Assembly: GCA_963851215.1 (NCBI GenBank)
Contig: CAWKOG010000017.1
Coordinates: 434,001 to 498,000 of the forward strand
Length of the DNA: 64,000 nucleotides
Reading direction: 5' to 3'
DNA from: DATKFM01 sp963851215
GTDB taxonomy: Bacteria > Pseudomonadota > Alphaproteobacteria > Dongiales > Dongiaceae
Shown: positions 40,715 through 51,072 of the stretch, in pieces
Numbering within the stretch: the first letter of the stretch is position 1
How the letters are laid out: each line of letters begins with the position of its first letter
The notes under the pieces: generated by a model
Told to the model about the DNA's origin: nothing
The model's input: only the letters and a program-made list of their open reading frames with translations
Database searches by the model: none
Position numbers and translations under genes: made by a program

Positions 40715-41725
40715 ATGGCCGCCCCCTTGCCGCGCGACATGACCGCCATCGAAATCGCCCAGCCCGGCGGGCCGGAGGTGCTGAAGCCAGGCCGGCGGCC
40801 GGTGCCGGCGCCCGGCGCGGGCGAGGTGCTGATCGAGGTCGCGGCGGCCGGCGTGAACCGGCCGGACGTGCTGCAGCGCCAGGGCGGCTATGCGCCGCCG
40901 CCGGGGGCATCGGACATTCCCGGGCTGGAAGTGGCCGGGAAGATCGTGGCGGTCGGCGACGGCGCGGGTGCCTGGAAAGTGGGCGACAGCGTCTGCGCGC
41001 TGGTGGCCGGCGGCGGCTATGCCGAGTATTGCGCGGCGCCGGCGCCGCAATGCCTGCCGGTGCCGGGCAAGCTGGACCTGATCCACGCTGCCGCCCTGCC
41101 GGAGACCTTCTTCACCGTCTGGACCAATGTGTTCGACCGCGGGCGGCTGCAGCGCGGCGAGACCTTCCTGGTGCATGGCGGCAGCAGCGGCATCGGCACC
41201 ACGGCGATCCAGCTTGCCCACGCGTTCGGGGCGCGGGTGATCGCCACGGCGGGCAGCGACGAGAAATGCGAGGCCTGCCGCAAGCTGGGCGCGGATATCG
41301 CGGTGAACTACCGGACCGAGGATTTCGCCGCCAAGGTGATGGAGGCGACCGAGGGCAAGGGCGCCGACGTGATCCTGGACATGGTGGGCGGCGACTACAT
41401 CCCGAAGAATCTGTCCTGCCTGGCAATGGACGGGCGGCTGGTGCAGATCGCCTTCCTGAAAGGGAGCAAGGCGGAGATCAATCTGGCGCCGATCATGATG
41501 AAGCGGCAGACGCTCACGGGCTCGACGCTGCGGCCGCGCTCGGTCGCTCAGAAAGGCGAGATCGCGCAGTCGCTGCGAGAGAAGGTATGGCCGCTGCTGG
41601 AGTCCGGAAAGATCGCGCCGGTCATTCACAAGACTTTTCCGCTGGCGCAAGCCGCCGATGCGCACCGCCTGATGGAAAGCAGCGCCCATGTGGGGAAGAT
41701 CGTGCTGGTGACGGGGCAGAAGTAG
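40715..41725 (+). CDS. NAD(P)H quinone oxidoreductase, PIG3 family
   Basis: 336 residues, intact. Zinc-independent medium-chain reductase: VAAAGVNRPDVLQRQGGY, PGLEVAGKIVAVG, NADPH fold LVHGGSSGIGTTAIQLAHAF, and HKTFPLAQAADAHRLMESS near the end. One-electron reduction of quinones is typical of the family. Divergent from DUF1192. Confidence 0.93.
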   Translation: MAAPLPRDMTAIEIAQPGGPEVLKPGRRPVPAPGAGEVLIEVAAAGVNRPDVLQRQGGYAPPPGASDIPGLEVAGKIVAVGDGAGAWKVGDSVCALVAGGGYAEYCAAPAPQCLPVPGKLDLIHAAALPETFFTVWTNVFDRGRLQRGETFLVHGGSSGIGTTAIQLAHAFGARVIATAGSDEKCEACRKLGADIAVNYRTEDFAAKVMEATEGKGADVILDMVGGDYIPKNLSCLAMDGRLVQIAFLKGSKAEINLAPIMMKRQTLTGSTLRPRSVAQKGEIAQSLREKVWPLLESGKIAPVIHKTFPLAQAADAHRLMESSAHVGKIVLVTGQK

Positions 41726-41999
41726 AGTTCCGCACAAATCTACGACCAAACTTGCACCGCCAATCGCACGAACATCAGATCCTCCAATCCCAACTGCTTC
41801 CACTCCCCCCATTTGGGAGGGCGAAACAATTCCGATGCGTGCTAGTGTCCCGGCGTACTTGCCCGGCACGACCGCAGGCATGCGATCGGCGATCGCCACC
41901 AAAGCTACAGGCAACCTCCTGACCGCAGGCCTGACGCCGCGGCCACGGAAATCTTGCCGGGCCGGCGAACCGCAGGGTTAGTCAACATCGGGGCATAGC
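41726..41999. other. Intergenic stretch before the peroxidase gene
   Basis: 274 bases. Apart from a short C/G-run palindrome around 41805-41823 I see no gene, RNA or operator. Confidence 0.5.
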
Positions 42000-43584
42000 A
42001 TGGCGAAACGCGATACCAGCCGGGATGGATTCCGCAACAGGGTCGAGACCTTTGTCCTGACTCATTTCAAGCCCGTCTGGCTATGGCTGAACCGGAGCAG
42101 ACGGCTCGGCGATTTCGTCAATGGCAAGATCATCGACGTGGCGGTGAAGAAGACCAAAGCCCGGCCGTTTCAATACTCGACATTCACGGACTATACGTCC
42201 TGGCGCTCGCTGACCGACCGCACTTGGAGCGGCCGGCACTTGCCGCAGAAGTCGCAGGACGGCTTGCCGGACCTCGCCGATGTGACGCAGCTGTTCCAGC
42301 GGAAGCCGGGCGGCGCCGGCAGGCTATCGACCAAATCCACGCTGCTCTTTGCGTCGTTTGCGCAATGGTTCACCGATGGATTCCTGATGACCGACAGCGC
42401 GGACCGGCGCAAGACCTACTCGAAATCATCAGATCGACGCGAATCCGCTCTACGGCCTCAACCACGACGTAACTCTGCAGCTTCGCTGCTGCTCGCAGGC
42501 AAAAGGCAGGAAAGGCCGCTTGAAGTCGGAATTCATCGGCGCCGAAGAATACGCGCCCCGGCTGATTGAAGCCGATGGCGTGACCAAGAAGCCCGAGTTC
42601 TCGCGCCTGCCGCTGCCGCTGCGCTTCGATGGAAGCTGGGAGGCGGCGCGGCGAGACACGATCTTCGCCTTTGGCGGCGACCGCGCCAACGCCACGCTGG
42701 TGACCGCCGCCTTGAACACCCTGTTCCTGCGCGAGCATAACCGGATTGCCGGCATGCTGGAAAAGGCCCATCCAGATTGGGATGACGACCGGGTCTTCGA
42801 GACGACCCGCAACATCGTCATCGTTCTGCTGATCAAGCTGGTGGTCGAGGAGTACATCAATCACATTTCGCCCTATTGGTTCAGGCTGCGGGCGAATCCG
42901 CAGGCCGCCTGGAATGCCGGCTGGAACAAGGCGAACTGGATCGCCTCCGAATTCAATCTTCTGTATCGCTGGCATGGCCTGATCCCCGACGCGTTCGCGT
43001 TCAACGGACAGGAGATTCCCATCGCCACCACGTTCCTCGACAACAGGCTCCTGCTGCAGGCCGGCCTGGGCCGCACCCTCGACCAGGCCAGCCGCCAGCC
43101 CGCCGGCCGCCTCGGTCTCTTCAACAGCACGCCCAGCCTGCTCAGCGTCGAACGGGACTCGATCAAGCAGGGTCGAGACAATGGCCTCGCGTCCTACAAC
43201 GATTATCGCGAGGCGATGCGGTACCCGCGGCTGACACGCTTCGAGCAGATCAGCGGCGATCCCGAGGTCGTCGAAGGACTGCGCCGCGTATACGGCAACG
43301 ACATCGAGAAAGTGGAATACTTTGTCGGCCTCTTCGCCGAAGACGCGGATGAGCGGTCGGTGGTGCCGCCGCTGATCGGCCGCATGGTGGCCATCGACGC
43401 CTTCTCCCAGGCCTTGACCAATCCCTTGCTGGCCGAACGCGTCTTCAATGAGCAGACTTTCAGCGCCGAAGGCATGGCGATCATCGGCGCAACGAAAAGC
43501 TTCCGGGACATCGCCGCGCGCAACATTCCCGGCGGGGCCGGCGGCCTGGTCATGTCGATGGAGCAGCAGGAACTGCAGCCCTAA
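42000..43584 (+). CDS. Cyclooxygenase-like haem peroxidase, one frameshift
   Basis: About 527 residues of the animal-type haem peroxidase superfamily, closest by motif to prostaglandin-endoperoxide synthases. In order: FASFAQWFTDGFLMTD, HQIDANPLYGLNHDVTLQLR, LFLREHNRIAGMLEKAHPDW, LIKLVVEEYINHISPYWFRL and WIASEFNLLYRWHGLIPDAF. The last keeps the radical Tyr (COX Tyr385) and the proximal His (His388). In COX the distal site is FAQHFTHQF; here it is FAQWFTDGF, so the distal His position holds Asp. The frame changes near 42437 (an extra A in TCGAAATCAT). No signal peptide is evident. Substrate, perhaps a fatty acid, is inferred. Confidence 0.88.
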
Positions 43585-43596
43585 AGCGCCGGCGCG

Positions 43597-44721
43597 CTAG
43601 GACAGCATCACCAAATGATTGTCCCAGACGTCCAGCGGCAGGCCGGCAAGCGGCGCCGAATCGATCGCCGGCGCGTGGCCGGGCGAGAGATTGAGAACGG
43701 CGCAACCCTCATTGCCCGAGCTGGCGACGAATTCGGCGGCGTGGGCCGCGGCAGCGATGCCGCAGACATCGGCCATGCGGCGGGAGCCGATGAACTCGCC
43801 GCTGCGGATGTTCCAGAAGGCGATGCGGTTGCCATGGGGACTGGTGGCGGCGAGGATTTCGCCGTCGCGGTCTACCGCCACGGAGCCGATGTAGTTCTCC
43901 AGCGCCGCGAGGTCCTCGTCAGGCGTCGGCAGCATGCTCATTTTCCCGCTGGATGAGATCATGCCGGCCAGCAGCGGCAGATCCACGGCCTCGCCCTGAT
44001 ACTGGCCGCCGAAGAGAATGTCGCCGCGGGCCGTGAGCGCCAGATGGCGCAGGCTGAGATCGCGGCAGGACGCGGCGAGCTCGAACCGCGCCAGAAGATC
44101 GCCCTTCTCGCGGTCGACGAGATCGATCGTGGAGCGCATGGAGTTGGGGTTGAGAACCTCGCGGCCGCTGTCCGGCAGTGTCATCAGGCCGCCATTGGCG
44201 ATCACCAATGTCCGGCCATCTGATAGCAGCGCGATATCGTGCGGGCCGATGCCCTGGGAAGAAAACTCGCCAACGCGCTCGGTAGTCCGACGCCGCATCG
44301 TAGATGCCGATGATGCCGTTGCCGGTCTGCGTGTCGTTCTCGGTGGCATAGAGGAGATTGCCATCGGCGGAATAGACGCCATGGCCGAAATAGTGGCGGT
44401 CCTCGGTCGCAGTTTGTTGCCGGATGATGTCTGCCGGTGCCGCTGTCGACGACGACGAACCAGGTGCCGGGGCGGCGGGCGAAAATCGCCGCCTCGCGCG
44501 AACCAGGCCGCAGCGCGATGTCGTGGCCGCGGGCGGGAAGATCCACAGCGAACAGCTCGCGGCCCGATAGATCGAAGGCGGCCGCGCTGCCGGAACCCTC
44601 GCCCTTCAATCGGCAACCGACGTAGCTTGCCGCCGGCGCCGTTACGGCGCGCGCCGGCCAGGCGGAGAGCGCCGCCGCGCCGCCGAGGCCCTGGCAGAAA
44701 TGTCCGGCGGTCAATCGCCAT
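43597..44721 (-). CDS. DUF1513 protein of the iron locus, frameshifted
   Basis: About 375 residues with a Tat-like start (MAIDRRTF, then LGGAAALSAWPARA). A beta-propeller-like body follows: VGEFSSQGIGPHDIALLSDG, LVIANGGLMTLPDSGREVLN, LSLRHLALTARGDILFGGQY and GNRIAFWNIRSGEFIG. DUF1513 genes regularly close imelysin operons. Shifts lie near 44695, 44430 and 44285. Its start overlaps the upstream imelysin stop by 11 nt. Function unknown; periplasmic iron handling is inferred from context. Confidence 0.85.
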   Translation of the reverse strand: MAIDRRTFLPGPRRRGGALRLAGARRNGAGGKLRRLPIEGRGFRQRGRLRSIGPRAVRCGSSRPRPRHRAAAWFARGGDFRPPPRHLVRRRRQRHRQTSSGNKLRPRTATISAMASIPPMAISSMPPRTTRRPATASSASTMRRRTTERVGEFSSQGIGPHDIALLSDGRTLVIANGGLMTLPDSGREVLNPNSMRSTIDLVDREKGDLLARFELAASCRDLSLRHLALTARGDILFGGQYQGEAVDLPLLAGMISSSGKMSMLPTPDEDLAALENYIGSVAVDRDGEILAATSPHGNRIAFWNIRSGEFIGSRRMADVCGIAAAAHAAEFVASSGNEGCAVLNLSPGHAPAIDSAPLAGLPLDVWDNHLVMLS

Positions 44722-45735
44722 CGAGACTGTTGAACCCCACGGTCACGCCCAGCACGAAAGGCACTTCTTCGAACGCGCGCTTGCCCGCGGCATCGGCCGC
44801 ATCGCGCAGCAGGATGAGGTCGCGCCGCTGCGGCCCTGCGGCCAAGCTAGCCGAGATCAGCCGCTGAGGCGCTTGGCAACGCGCAGCGCGGTGTCGTTGT
44901 TGCGCAGCGCGCTGCTGTCCTGCTTGGGCATGCCGTCGGCGAGGATCTTCAGGATGGCGCCGGTGGACTCCAGATTGAGCTGCAATCGCGCGCAGCGAAC
45001 GGCCGCTGCGCCAGCCCTCGGCCATCTTCGGCCGCGTGTCGGCGGGATCCTTGCCCATGGCGGGATCGAGCTTCTTGTCCTTGATCAGCACATAGGCGCC
45101 GAGCAGATCGGTGGCCAGCGCCGCCTTCAGGCCGCCGGCGATCTCCGGCGCGGCAAGGCGCTTGGCGATGGCGTTGTCGCCGTCGACCCAGCCCGCCTGC
45201 ACTTCCTGCGCGATGGCGAGGATGTTGGCGGCGATCGCGCTTCCCAGCCGGCAGCGGAACTCCGCTTCCGGGCTGCCGGCGAAATCGGCTTCGCCGGCGC
45301 CTTCGGAGAACAGCAGGCGCTCCAAGGCCGGCAACCCTTGCACGCCGGCGCTGCCCTTGCGGAAGGTTTCCGGCGCCAGCGACGCATCGTCGGCCTTGGC
45401 CAGCGATGCCTTCAGCGCCTTATCGACCGCATTCTTGCGCTCGGGCCAGAAGCTCAGCCGCTCGCCGCGGAAATCCTCGGCGATCGGGCCGTAGTGGACC
45501 AGCTCGATCGACGACCAGGCGTCGGCCGTGCGGTGATAGGCGTCGCGGAGCGATGCCAGGCCGGCGGGCGAAGGCGCCGGGCAGAAGCTCTGCCATTGCG
45601 CCTGCTGTGCTTCGGCGGCGTGACAAGATTGGCGTAGCCGGGGACGATGACTTCATCGACGACGCGGCGGAGGAGATCGTCGGCGGATGCATGTGCGTGC
45701 GCGGGGTGAAGTGTGAGCAGGAGGAGCGCAAACAC
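44711..45735 (-). CDS. Second imelysin-family protein, frameshifted
   Basis: About 340 residues from GTG at 45735, with a signal peptide (FALLLLTLHPAHAHA) and VVDEVIVPGYANL. The imelysin body contains QGLPALERLLFSEGAG, FRCRLGSAIAANILAIAQEV and, at the end, FEEVPFVLGVTVGFNSLDGD. Imelysins are periplasmic iron-regulated proteins. Shifts occur at several points (about 45620, 45345, 45000, 44880), so internal sequence is partly unreliable. Overlaps DUF1513. Confidence 0.8.
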
Positions 45736-45775
45736 TTTATGATGCGGCGCTTCGAGTTGCTCGACGAGCCAAAAT

Positions 45776-45833
45776 CCCCTCTCCCCTTGGGGGAGAGGGG
45801 GCAGGGGGTGAGGGGTTCCGCGCGCGAGCGCGC
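45776..45833. repeat. REP-like palindrome, full copy
   Basis: CCCCTCTCCCC / GGGGGAGAGGGG arms with TT at the centre, followed by CAGGGGGTGAGGGG and a GCGCGCGAGCGCGC palindrome. The most complete copy in the window. Confidence 0.75.
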
Positions 45834-45925
45834 AACGAGTCTTTCTCACCTTCCACGCCAATGCATTCGCGATCCATAGATCTAAGCGTGGTCACTAAGG
45901 CTTCTCTATTGAGCGCCTGCCGGCG

Positions 45926-45972
45926 CCGGACCCCTCACCCCTGCCCCTCTCCCCCAAGGGGAGAGGGGACAT
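45926..45972. repeat. REP-like palindrome, inverted copy
   Basis: CCCCTCACCCCTGCCCCTCT then CCCCCAAGGGGAGAGGGG, reverse orientation to the copy at 45776. Confidence 0.75.
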
Positions 45973-45989
45973 TAGAGGCATGAGCAACA

Positions 45990-47189
45990 TCACAGCTTCG
46001 CCAGCCATGCCAACAGCGTCGCGCGCTCTTCCGCCGTGAGGCCGAGATAGAGGTCGCGCGCCCTCGCCGCTTCGCCGCCATGCAGGCGAATGGCCTGGTC
46101 CAGCGTTGCCGCTTCGCCGCCATGGAGATAGCGGCGCTTGCCCTGCATGGGGTCGAGATCGATCAGCGGCGCGGTGCGCCATTCGGCGGCGGTGGCGACA
46201 TCGTCGCCGATCTTGCCCGCGGCTCTCCGCGCCGAGATCGTGCAGCAGCAGGTCGGTGTGAACGAGGCAGCGAGATTGCCTTGCGCATCCGGCATGTTCG
46301 GATGATGACAGGCTGTGCAGCCGCTGGCTTGCCAGCAGGCGCTCCGCTTCGGCAGTCAGACTGATACTTCGGCGGCGGCAGGGATCGTACATACGCGGCG
46401 ATCAGGCGCACGATCTCCGCCGACATCTCTTCGCCATCGAGCCTGTCGCTTTGGCCGGTGGCCATGCGCAGGCAGTCGGTTTCCGCCGGCGTGCAATCGC
46501 CGTAGGGCGAATGGTTGTATGGCGACGACAGGCCAAGATCGATCGAGGCTGCGTCGGCGGTCTGCGCTTCCAGCGTCGCCGCCGTGGCCTTGGCGCCGAA
46601 GCGGCCGACGCGCGCGACGCCGTCTTCGCCCTCGATCAGGCGCGCGCGGCCGGAGATGCCGTCGCCATCGCGGTCATCGGGATCGGCGAGCGCGAGAACG
46701 GCGCTGCTCGTCGATCCGCTCCAGCAGGCCGCGGCCGCGCAGTGACGGCGCCACGCGGGGCTCATAGACGAAGGGATCCTTCAGGGGATCGAGCAAGGTC
46801 TTGATCTGCACCATCAGCCGGTCGCCCTCGAGGCTCGCCAGCACTTCGCCCTCGGGCATCAGGCCGGGCACCGCGCGGTCCTGAAGTTGCTGACCCGAGG
46901 AGCGGATGGGGTGCTCCGTCAGGCGTCGCCAGCCGCACGACGAGCCCGCGTGTCACCAGCCGGCCGTCGAGCGTCGAAGAAACGCGCCGCCCGCGCCTCC
47001 TTGTGGCAGGAGCTGCAGGCCTTGCCGTTGAACAGCGGGCCGAGGCCGTCGGCGGCGTCAGTGGAAGCGGGCGCGGCGATCCAGGCGCGCTCGAACAGCG
47101 CCTTGCCGGCGACGGTATCGAGATCGCCGGCAAGCGCGGGTGCGCCGACCGCAGCCCAGCAGCATGGCAGCCAGGACGGCGCGCTTCAT
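45990..47189 (-). CDS. Di-heme oxidoreductase (DUF1111 'thiol oxidoreductase'), frameshifted
   Basis: About 400 residues with a signal peptide (MKRAVLAAMLLGC). Two haem-binding sites are readable: CSSCH near the N-terminus and CTACH near 46300. Family landmarks: LADPDDRDGDGISGRARLIE, RFGAKATAATLEAQTADAAS, CTPAETDC and LHGGEAARARDLYLGLTAEE. Such cytochromes accompany imelysins. Frame shifts near 47110, 46700, 46390 and 46290 among others. Its ATG overlaps the multicopper oxidase stop by 4 nt. Confidence 0.87.
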
Positions 47190-48661
47190 GCGATTCTCAG
47201 ATAGCCCATCATGCCCGTCTCCAGATGCTCCAGGATATGGCAATGGAACATCCAATCGCCAGCGCGCGCGACAAAGGCGATCTCGACGCGCTCCTTCGGC
47301 GCGACCAGGACCGTGTCGGCTTGATGCTGACCGGCAGCGGCCGCTTGCTGGAGCTGAGCACCGTGAAGGTATGGCCATGGAGATGGATCGGGTGAGGATG
47401 GGGCGTGCCGTTCTGCAGGATGAACCGGTAGCTCTTGCCGGCCTGCAGCCGGGCCAGGGGCGGCGGCAGTTTCTCATGGCCGTCGCGGGGCCAGGACAGC
47501 TTGTTGATCGACCAGAAAGTCTCGATCGCCGGTGCAGAGGCTGTCGAGGATTACCGCAGACAGCGGATCGTCGGGATCGAGGGAGTCGACGAAGCTGGCG
47601 ATCGAGTCCGACGCGGCGCCGAAGAGATAGGTCTGGGTCTCCGCGCCGGCGAGATCGGGTGCGGGGATCGGCGAGGCGAGCAGCGGCGCCGGCTGGAACG
47701 GGCCTGCGCGCATCGCGGGCGCCTTCCGCCGTCAGCACCGCGAGGTCGTAGAGTTCCGAAGCGCCGTAGTCGATGAGCTTGAAGGCCGCGCCGGTCGGCG
47801 GCGAGCGCACCGCGAGGTCCAGCCGCATCGCCGGTCCCATGCGCCAGGTGTCCAGCGGAAATGGCGTCACCGCATTGCCGTCGATGGCGATGACCTGCGC
47901 TTCCGCGCCCTCGATGCCGACTTCGATAACCCGCGTCGAATCCAGATTGAGCAGGCGCAGGCGGAGATCGGCCGATGCCGGCACGGTGCGCGCGAAAGCC
48001 GCGGCGCCATTGACCGTCCGGACCGTGCCGAAGGTGCCGGCGCGGCTGGCGCCCTCTGATGGTGCTGAAAGGCAGGAAGGTGCCATCGGGCGCCAGGCGC
48101 CAATCCTTGGCGGCGAGAATGATATCGTCATCGAACGGCGCCGTTGCATCGCCATCGACGATGAAGAGGCCGGCGAGCCCCTGCCCCACCTGTCCCGCTT
48201 CGTTGCAATGGGGATGGAAGAAGAAGGTCCCGGCATCGGGTGGCGTGAACTCATAGACGTAGCCGCCGCCGGGCTCGACCGGCTTCTGGGTGATGTAGGG
48301 CACGCCATCCATGGCATTGGGTACGCGGATGCCATGCCAATGGATGCTGGAATGTTCAGTACGGCAGATCGTTGGTGAAACGGATGCGCACGGGTTCGCC
48401 CCGCGTGGCGCGGATCACCGGCAGCGGCGCCTCGGCATAAAGCCAGAGCTGCGATAGCGGGCCGTCTGCGCCCAGCAAGGGCAAGTGCGACCTGGCGGGA
48501 GCGCAGGCGGAAGGTCTTGACGCCCTGCTCCATAGCGAACGGCAGCGGCGCGAGCACACCTGATAACGCCGATTGCGCCGTTCGCGGCCGCTAGCAAACG
48601 GCAATGCCGCCGCGGCGGCCGCACCGCCGATCGTTGTGAGAAATCTTCGCCGCGGAATCAT
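47186..48661 (-). CDS. Tat-exported multicopper oxidase, frameshifted
   Basis: About 490 residues. Tat signal RRRFLTTIGGAAAAAALP. Copper ligands: WHGIRVPNAMDGVPYIT region, FFFHPHCNEAGQVGQG, then HPHPIHLHGHTF and C-terminal WMFHCHILEHLETGMM with the type 1 copper Cys. Laccase/ferroxidase class. Shifts are numerous (about 48570-48350, 48060, 47705, 47520). It lies inside the imelysin cluster, upstream of the di-heme gene with ATGA overlap. Ferroxidase activity is inferred from the neighbours. Confidence 0.87.
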
Positions 48662-48770
48662 GCTGGCCACTCCGGGGGCCGATGCCTGGGCTGTTCGCAG
48701 TTACATCCGCCGGCCCGGCGGCCGGGGACGCTGGGCGTTCCCCGGTGCGCCGGCTGCCGGCGATGGCGCG

Positions 48771-50054
48771 TCATTCAGTGGTGACGGCGGACGGATTGTC
48801 CAGGCTGTCGGAACCCTCGACCGTGATGGCCAGCTTGAGGTCGGCCACGACAGCCTCGATGCCATGGGTCTGCGCCACCAGGCCATCGATCGCCGCCTGG
48901 ACCAGCGCGTTTCCTTCCGCATTGCCGTCGCCGATCATCTGGTCATAGGCTTCCGTGCCGCTGTCGGCCCGGTCCTTGACCGCTTTCAGCTTCGCCAGCG
49001 CATCGGCCATCAGCGCGTCGAGCGCCGCCGCCTTTTCCGGAGTCTTGGCCGCCGCCAGATCGCCGATGCCCGGGCCGTCCAGCACCGAGCCGTCGCGGCG
49101 GGTGTAGTTGCCGCTGTAGATCGCCGCCATGCCGGCTTCGTCGTAGTAGTGGGAGTTGTGGGTGTTGTCGGAGAAGCAGTCATGCTCCTCCTCGGGATCA
49201 TGGAGGATCAGGCCGAGCTTCATGCGCTCGCCCGCCAGCTCGCCATAGGACAGCGAGCCGAGGCCGGTGAGGATGGTGGCCAGCGCGCCCTCCTCGCCCT
49301 TGGCGTCCAGATCCTTGCGCGCGGCGGCGCCCGCCTGCCAGTTCGCCACCATCTCCTGCAGATCGGCCACCAGCAGATCGGTCGCAGCCTTCAGATAAGC
49401 GGCGCGGCGGTCGCAATTGCCGTTGGTGCAGTTGTTGACGTCGAAATCGGTGGCGGCGCGATTGCCGGCACCGGGCCGGTGCCGTTGAGATCCTGGCCCC
49501 AGAGCAGGAATTCGACGGCGTGATAGCCGATGGCGACATTGGACTCGACACCGCCGCCTTCCTGCAGGGTCTTCAGCACGTCGGGCGTGATGGTCGAGAC
49601 ATCGACCGTATCGTTGCCGATGCGGATTTCCTTGCTGCCGATGACGTTGGCGACATAGAGCGGATTTTCGTCGGAGCTGTCGCCATAGGACTTCGTGTCT
49701 ACATAGTCGATCAGGCCTTCATCCAGCGGCCAGGCATTCACCCGCCCTTCCCAATCATCGACGATGGCGTTGCCGAAACGGAAGCCCTCGGTCTGCTGAT
49801 ACCAGGGGCGCGAGGCGATCCAGGCCTGGCGCGCGGCGGCCAGGGTATCGGCCGATGGCGCGGCGATGAAGGCATCGACGGCGGCTTGCAGATCCTGGGC
49901 GGCCGCAAGGGCATCGCCATACATGGCCGCAGCCACATCGCCATAATGCTGGATGACGGCGGCGCCGGTGACATCGTCGGCTCCTGGCGGTCGCGGTGAA
50001 GGCCACCGGCGCCAGAGCGGCGCCGGCGATCAGGGCAAGCCAAGGAAACTTCAT
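48771..50054 (-). CDS. Imelysin-family iron-regulated protein (IrpA-like), two frameshifts
   Basis: About 428 residues with a signal peptide (MKFPWLALIAGAALAPVAF). The imelysin signature IGYHAVEFLLWGQDLNGTGP carries the GxHxxE motif. ASRPWYQQTEGFRFGN and DPEEEHDCFSDNTHNSHYYD are family landmarks. Shifts near 49985 and 49460. First gene of the iron locus, 90 nt after a Fur-like box. Imelysins are thought to bind or help take up iron. Confidence 0.92.
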
Positions 50055-50407
50055 TTGTCGTTCCTCGTTCTTCGGTTGGATTTTTCGTTTGGGCATTCGG
50101 ATGGGCGGAATTCCTGCAGGGAACGGCGGAAGGCACCGGTCCCGATATGAGAGTCATTATCAATATCGCCCCGCTGGGCTGCAACTAATAATGTGTTTCA
50201 ATTGCAGCAGGCCGATTGCCGCAGGAGGTGGTCCCGGCCGGTCCGCGACCGGCAGCCGACCCTCGACTCGCCCCGGAAATTGGGCTATTCCACCCACGCC
50301 TTAATTCGGCATCTCCTGAAAATCTGGTGCTTGGAGTTGCCGTGGCTTGCCGGTGCCGCCGGTGGGCCGCAGGGCAAGAAACTTACGGTTTTGCAAGGAG
50401 ATGGATC
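50055..50407. other. Divergent intergenic region, iron locus / trcR
   Basis: 353 bases. The left third carries the Fur-like box. CTGCAA...TTGCAG (about 50179-50208) forms a loose inverted repeat. Nothing else recognised upstream of trcR apart from its AAGGAG ribosome site. Confidence 0.55.
50144..50162 (-). promoter_or_regulatory. Fur-type box upstream of the imelysin operon
   Basis: GATATGAGAGTCATTATCA follows the Fur consensus GATAATGATAATCATTATC with one base missing in the left half. It lies about 90 nt upstream of the imelysin ATG, where iron-dependent repression is expected. Confidence 0.6.
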
Positions 50408-51061
50408 ATGGCCCGGCTCTTGATGCCCAAAGCGACGGCGGTCTGGCTGGTGGAGAACACGACGCTGAATTTCGAACAGATCGCCGACTTCTGCGGCCTG
50501 CATACGCTGGAGGTTCAGGGCATCGCCGATGGCGAAGTGGCCCAGGGCATCGTCGGGCTGGACCCGACATTGAACGGCCAGCTGTCGAAGGAGGAGATCG
50601 CCCGCTGCGAAGGCGATCCCGACGGCCGGCTGAAGATGGCCAAGGTCGACATCCCCCTGCCCGCGCCCCGCACCAAGGGCCCGCGCTATACCCCGGTCGC
50701 CAAGCGCCAGGACAAGCCCGATGCGGTGGCCTGGCTGATCCGCCATCACCCCGAGCTGAGCGACAGCCAGATCTCCAAGCTGATCGGCACCACAAAGCAG
50801 ACCATCGCCGCCGTACGCGACCGCAGCCATTGGAACTTCGCCAATCTGCGCCCGCGGGATCCTGTGTTGCTGGGGCTCTGCAGCCAGACCGACCTGAACG
50901 CCGCCGTGCTGCGCGCGCGCAAGGCCATGTCGAAGACCGCCGCCGGAACCGAACAGGCGACGATCGAGGCCGGCAAGGCGGATGAAGGCGAGGACAGCAT
51001 GTCGCGCAAGACGCTGGATATCAGCAAGTTCCTGCCGGGATCGGGCGACCCGCAGCCCTAA
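50408..51061 (+). CDS. trcR: DUF1013 / cell cycle transcriptional regulator TrcR
   Basis: 217 residues from ATG at 50408 (AAGGAG upstream). MPKATAVWLVENTTLNFEQI, FCGLHTLEVQGIADGEVAQG and GLDPTLNGQLSKEEIARCE, then a helix-turn-helix (LSDSQISKLIGTTKQTIAAV). DUF1013 is almost confined to alphaproteobacteria and conserved there. Convergent with dinB. Confidence 0.92.
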   Translation: MARLLMPKATAVWLVENTTLNFEQIADFCGLHTLEVQGIADGEVAQGIVGLDPTLNGQLSKEEIARCEGDPDGRLKMAKVDIPLPAPRTKGPRYTPVAKRQDKPDAVAWLIRHHPELSDSQISKLIGTTKQTIAAVRDRSHWNFANLRPRDPVLLGLCSQTDLNAAVLRARKAMSKTAAGTEQATIEAGKADEGEDSMSRKTLDISKFLPGSGDPQP

Positions 51062-51072
51062 GCGCCCGCGTG

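Larger units (their letters stand above)
45736..45989. other. Intergenic stretch with two inverted REP-like elements
   Basis: 254 bases separating the di-heme gene from the second imelysin. It is mostly two copies of the palindromic repeat facing each other (45776-45833 and 45926-45972). Nothing else recognised. Confidence 0.65.

Noticed and set aside
44018..45637. 539-codon plus-strand frame in the iron locus
   Set aside because: Antisense to DUF1513 and imelysin fragments; no domain recognisable.
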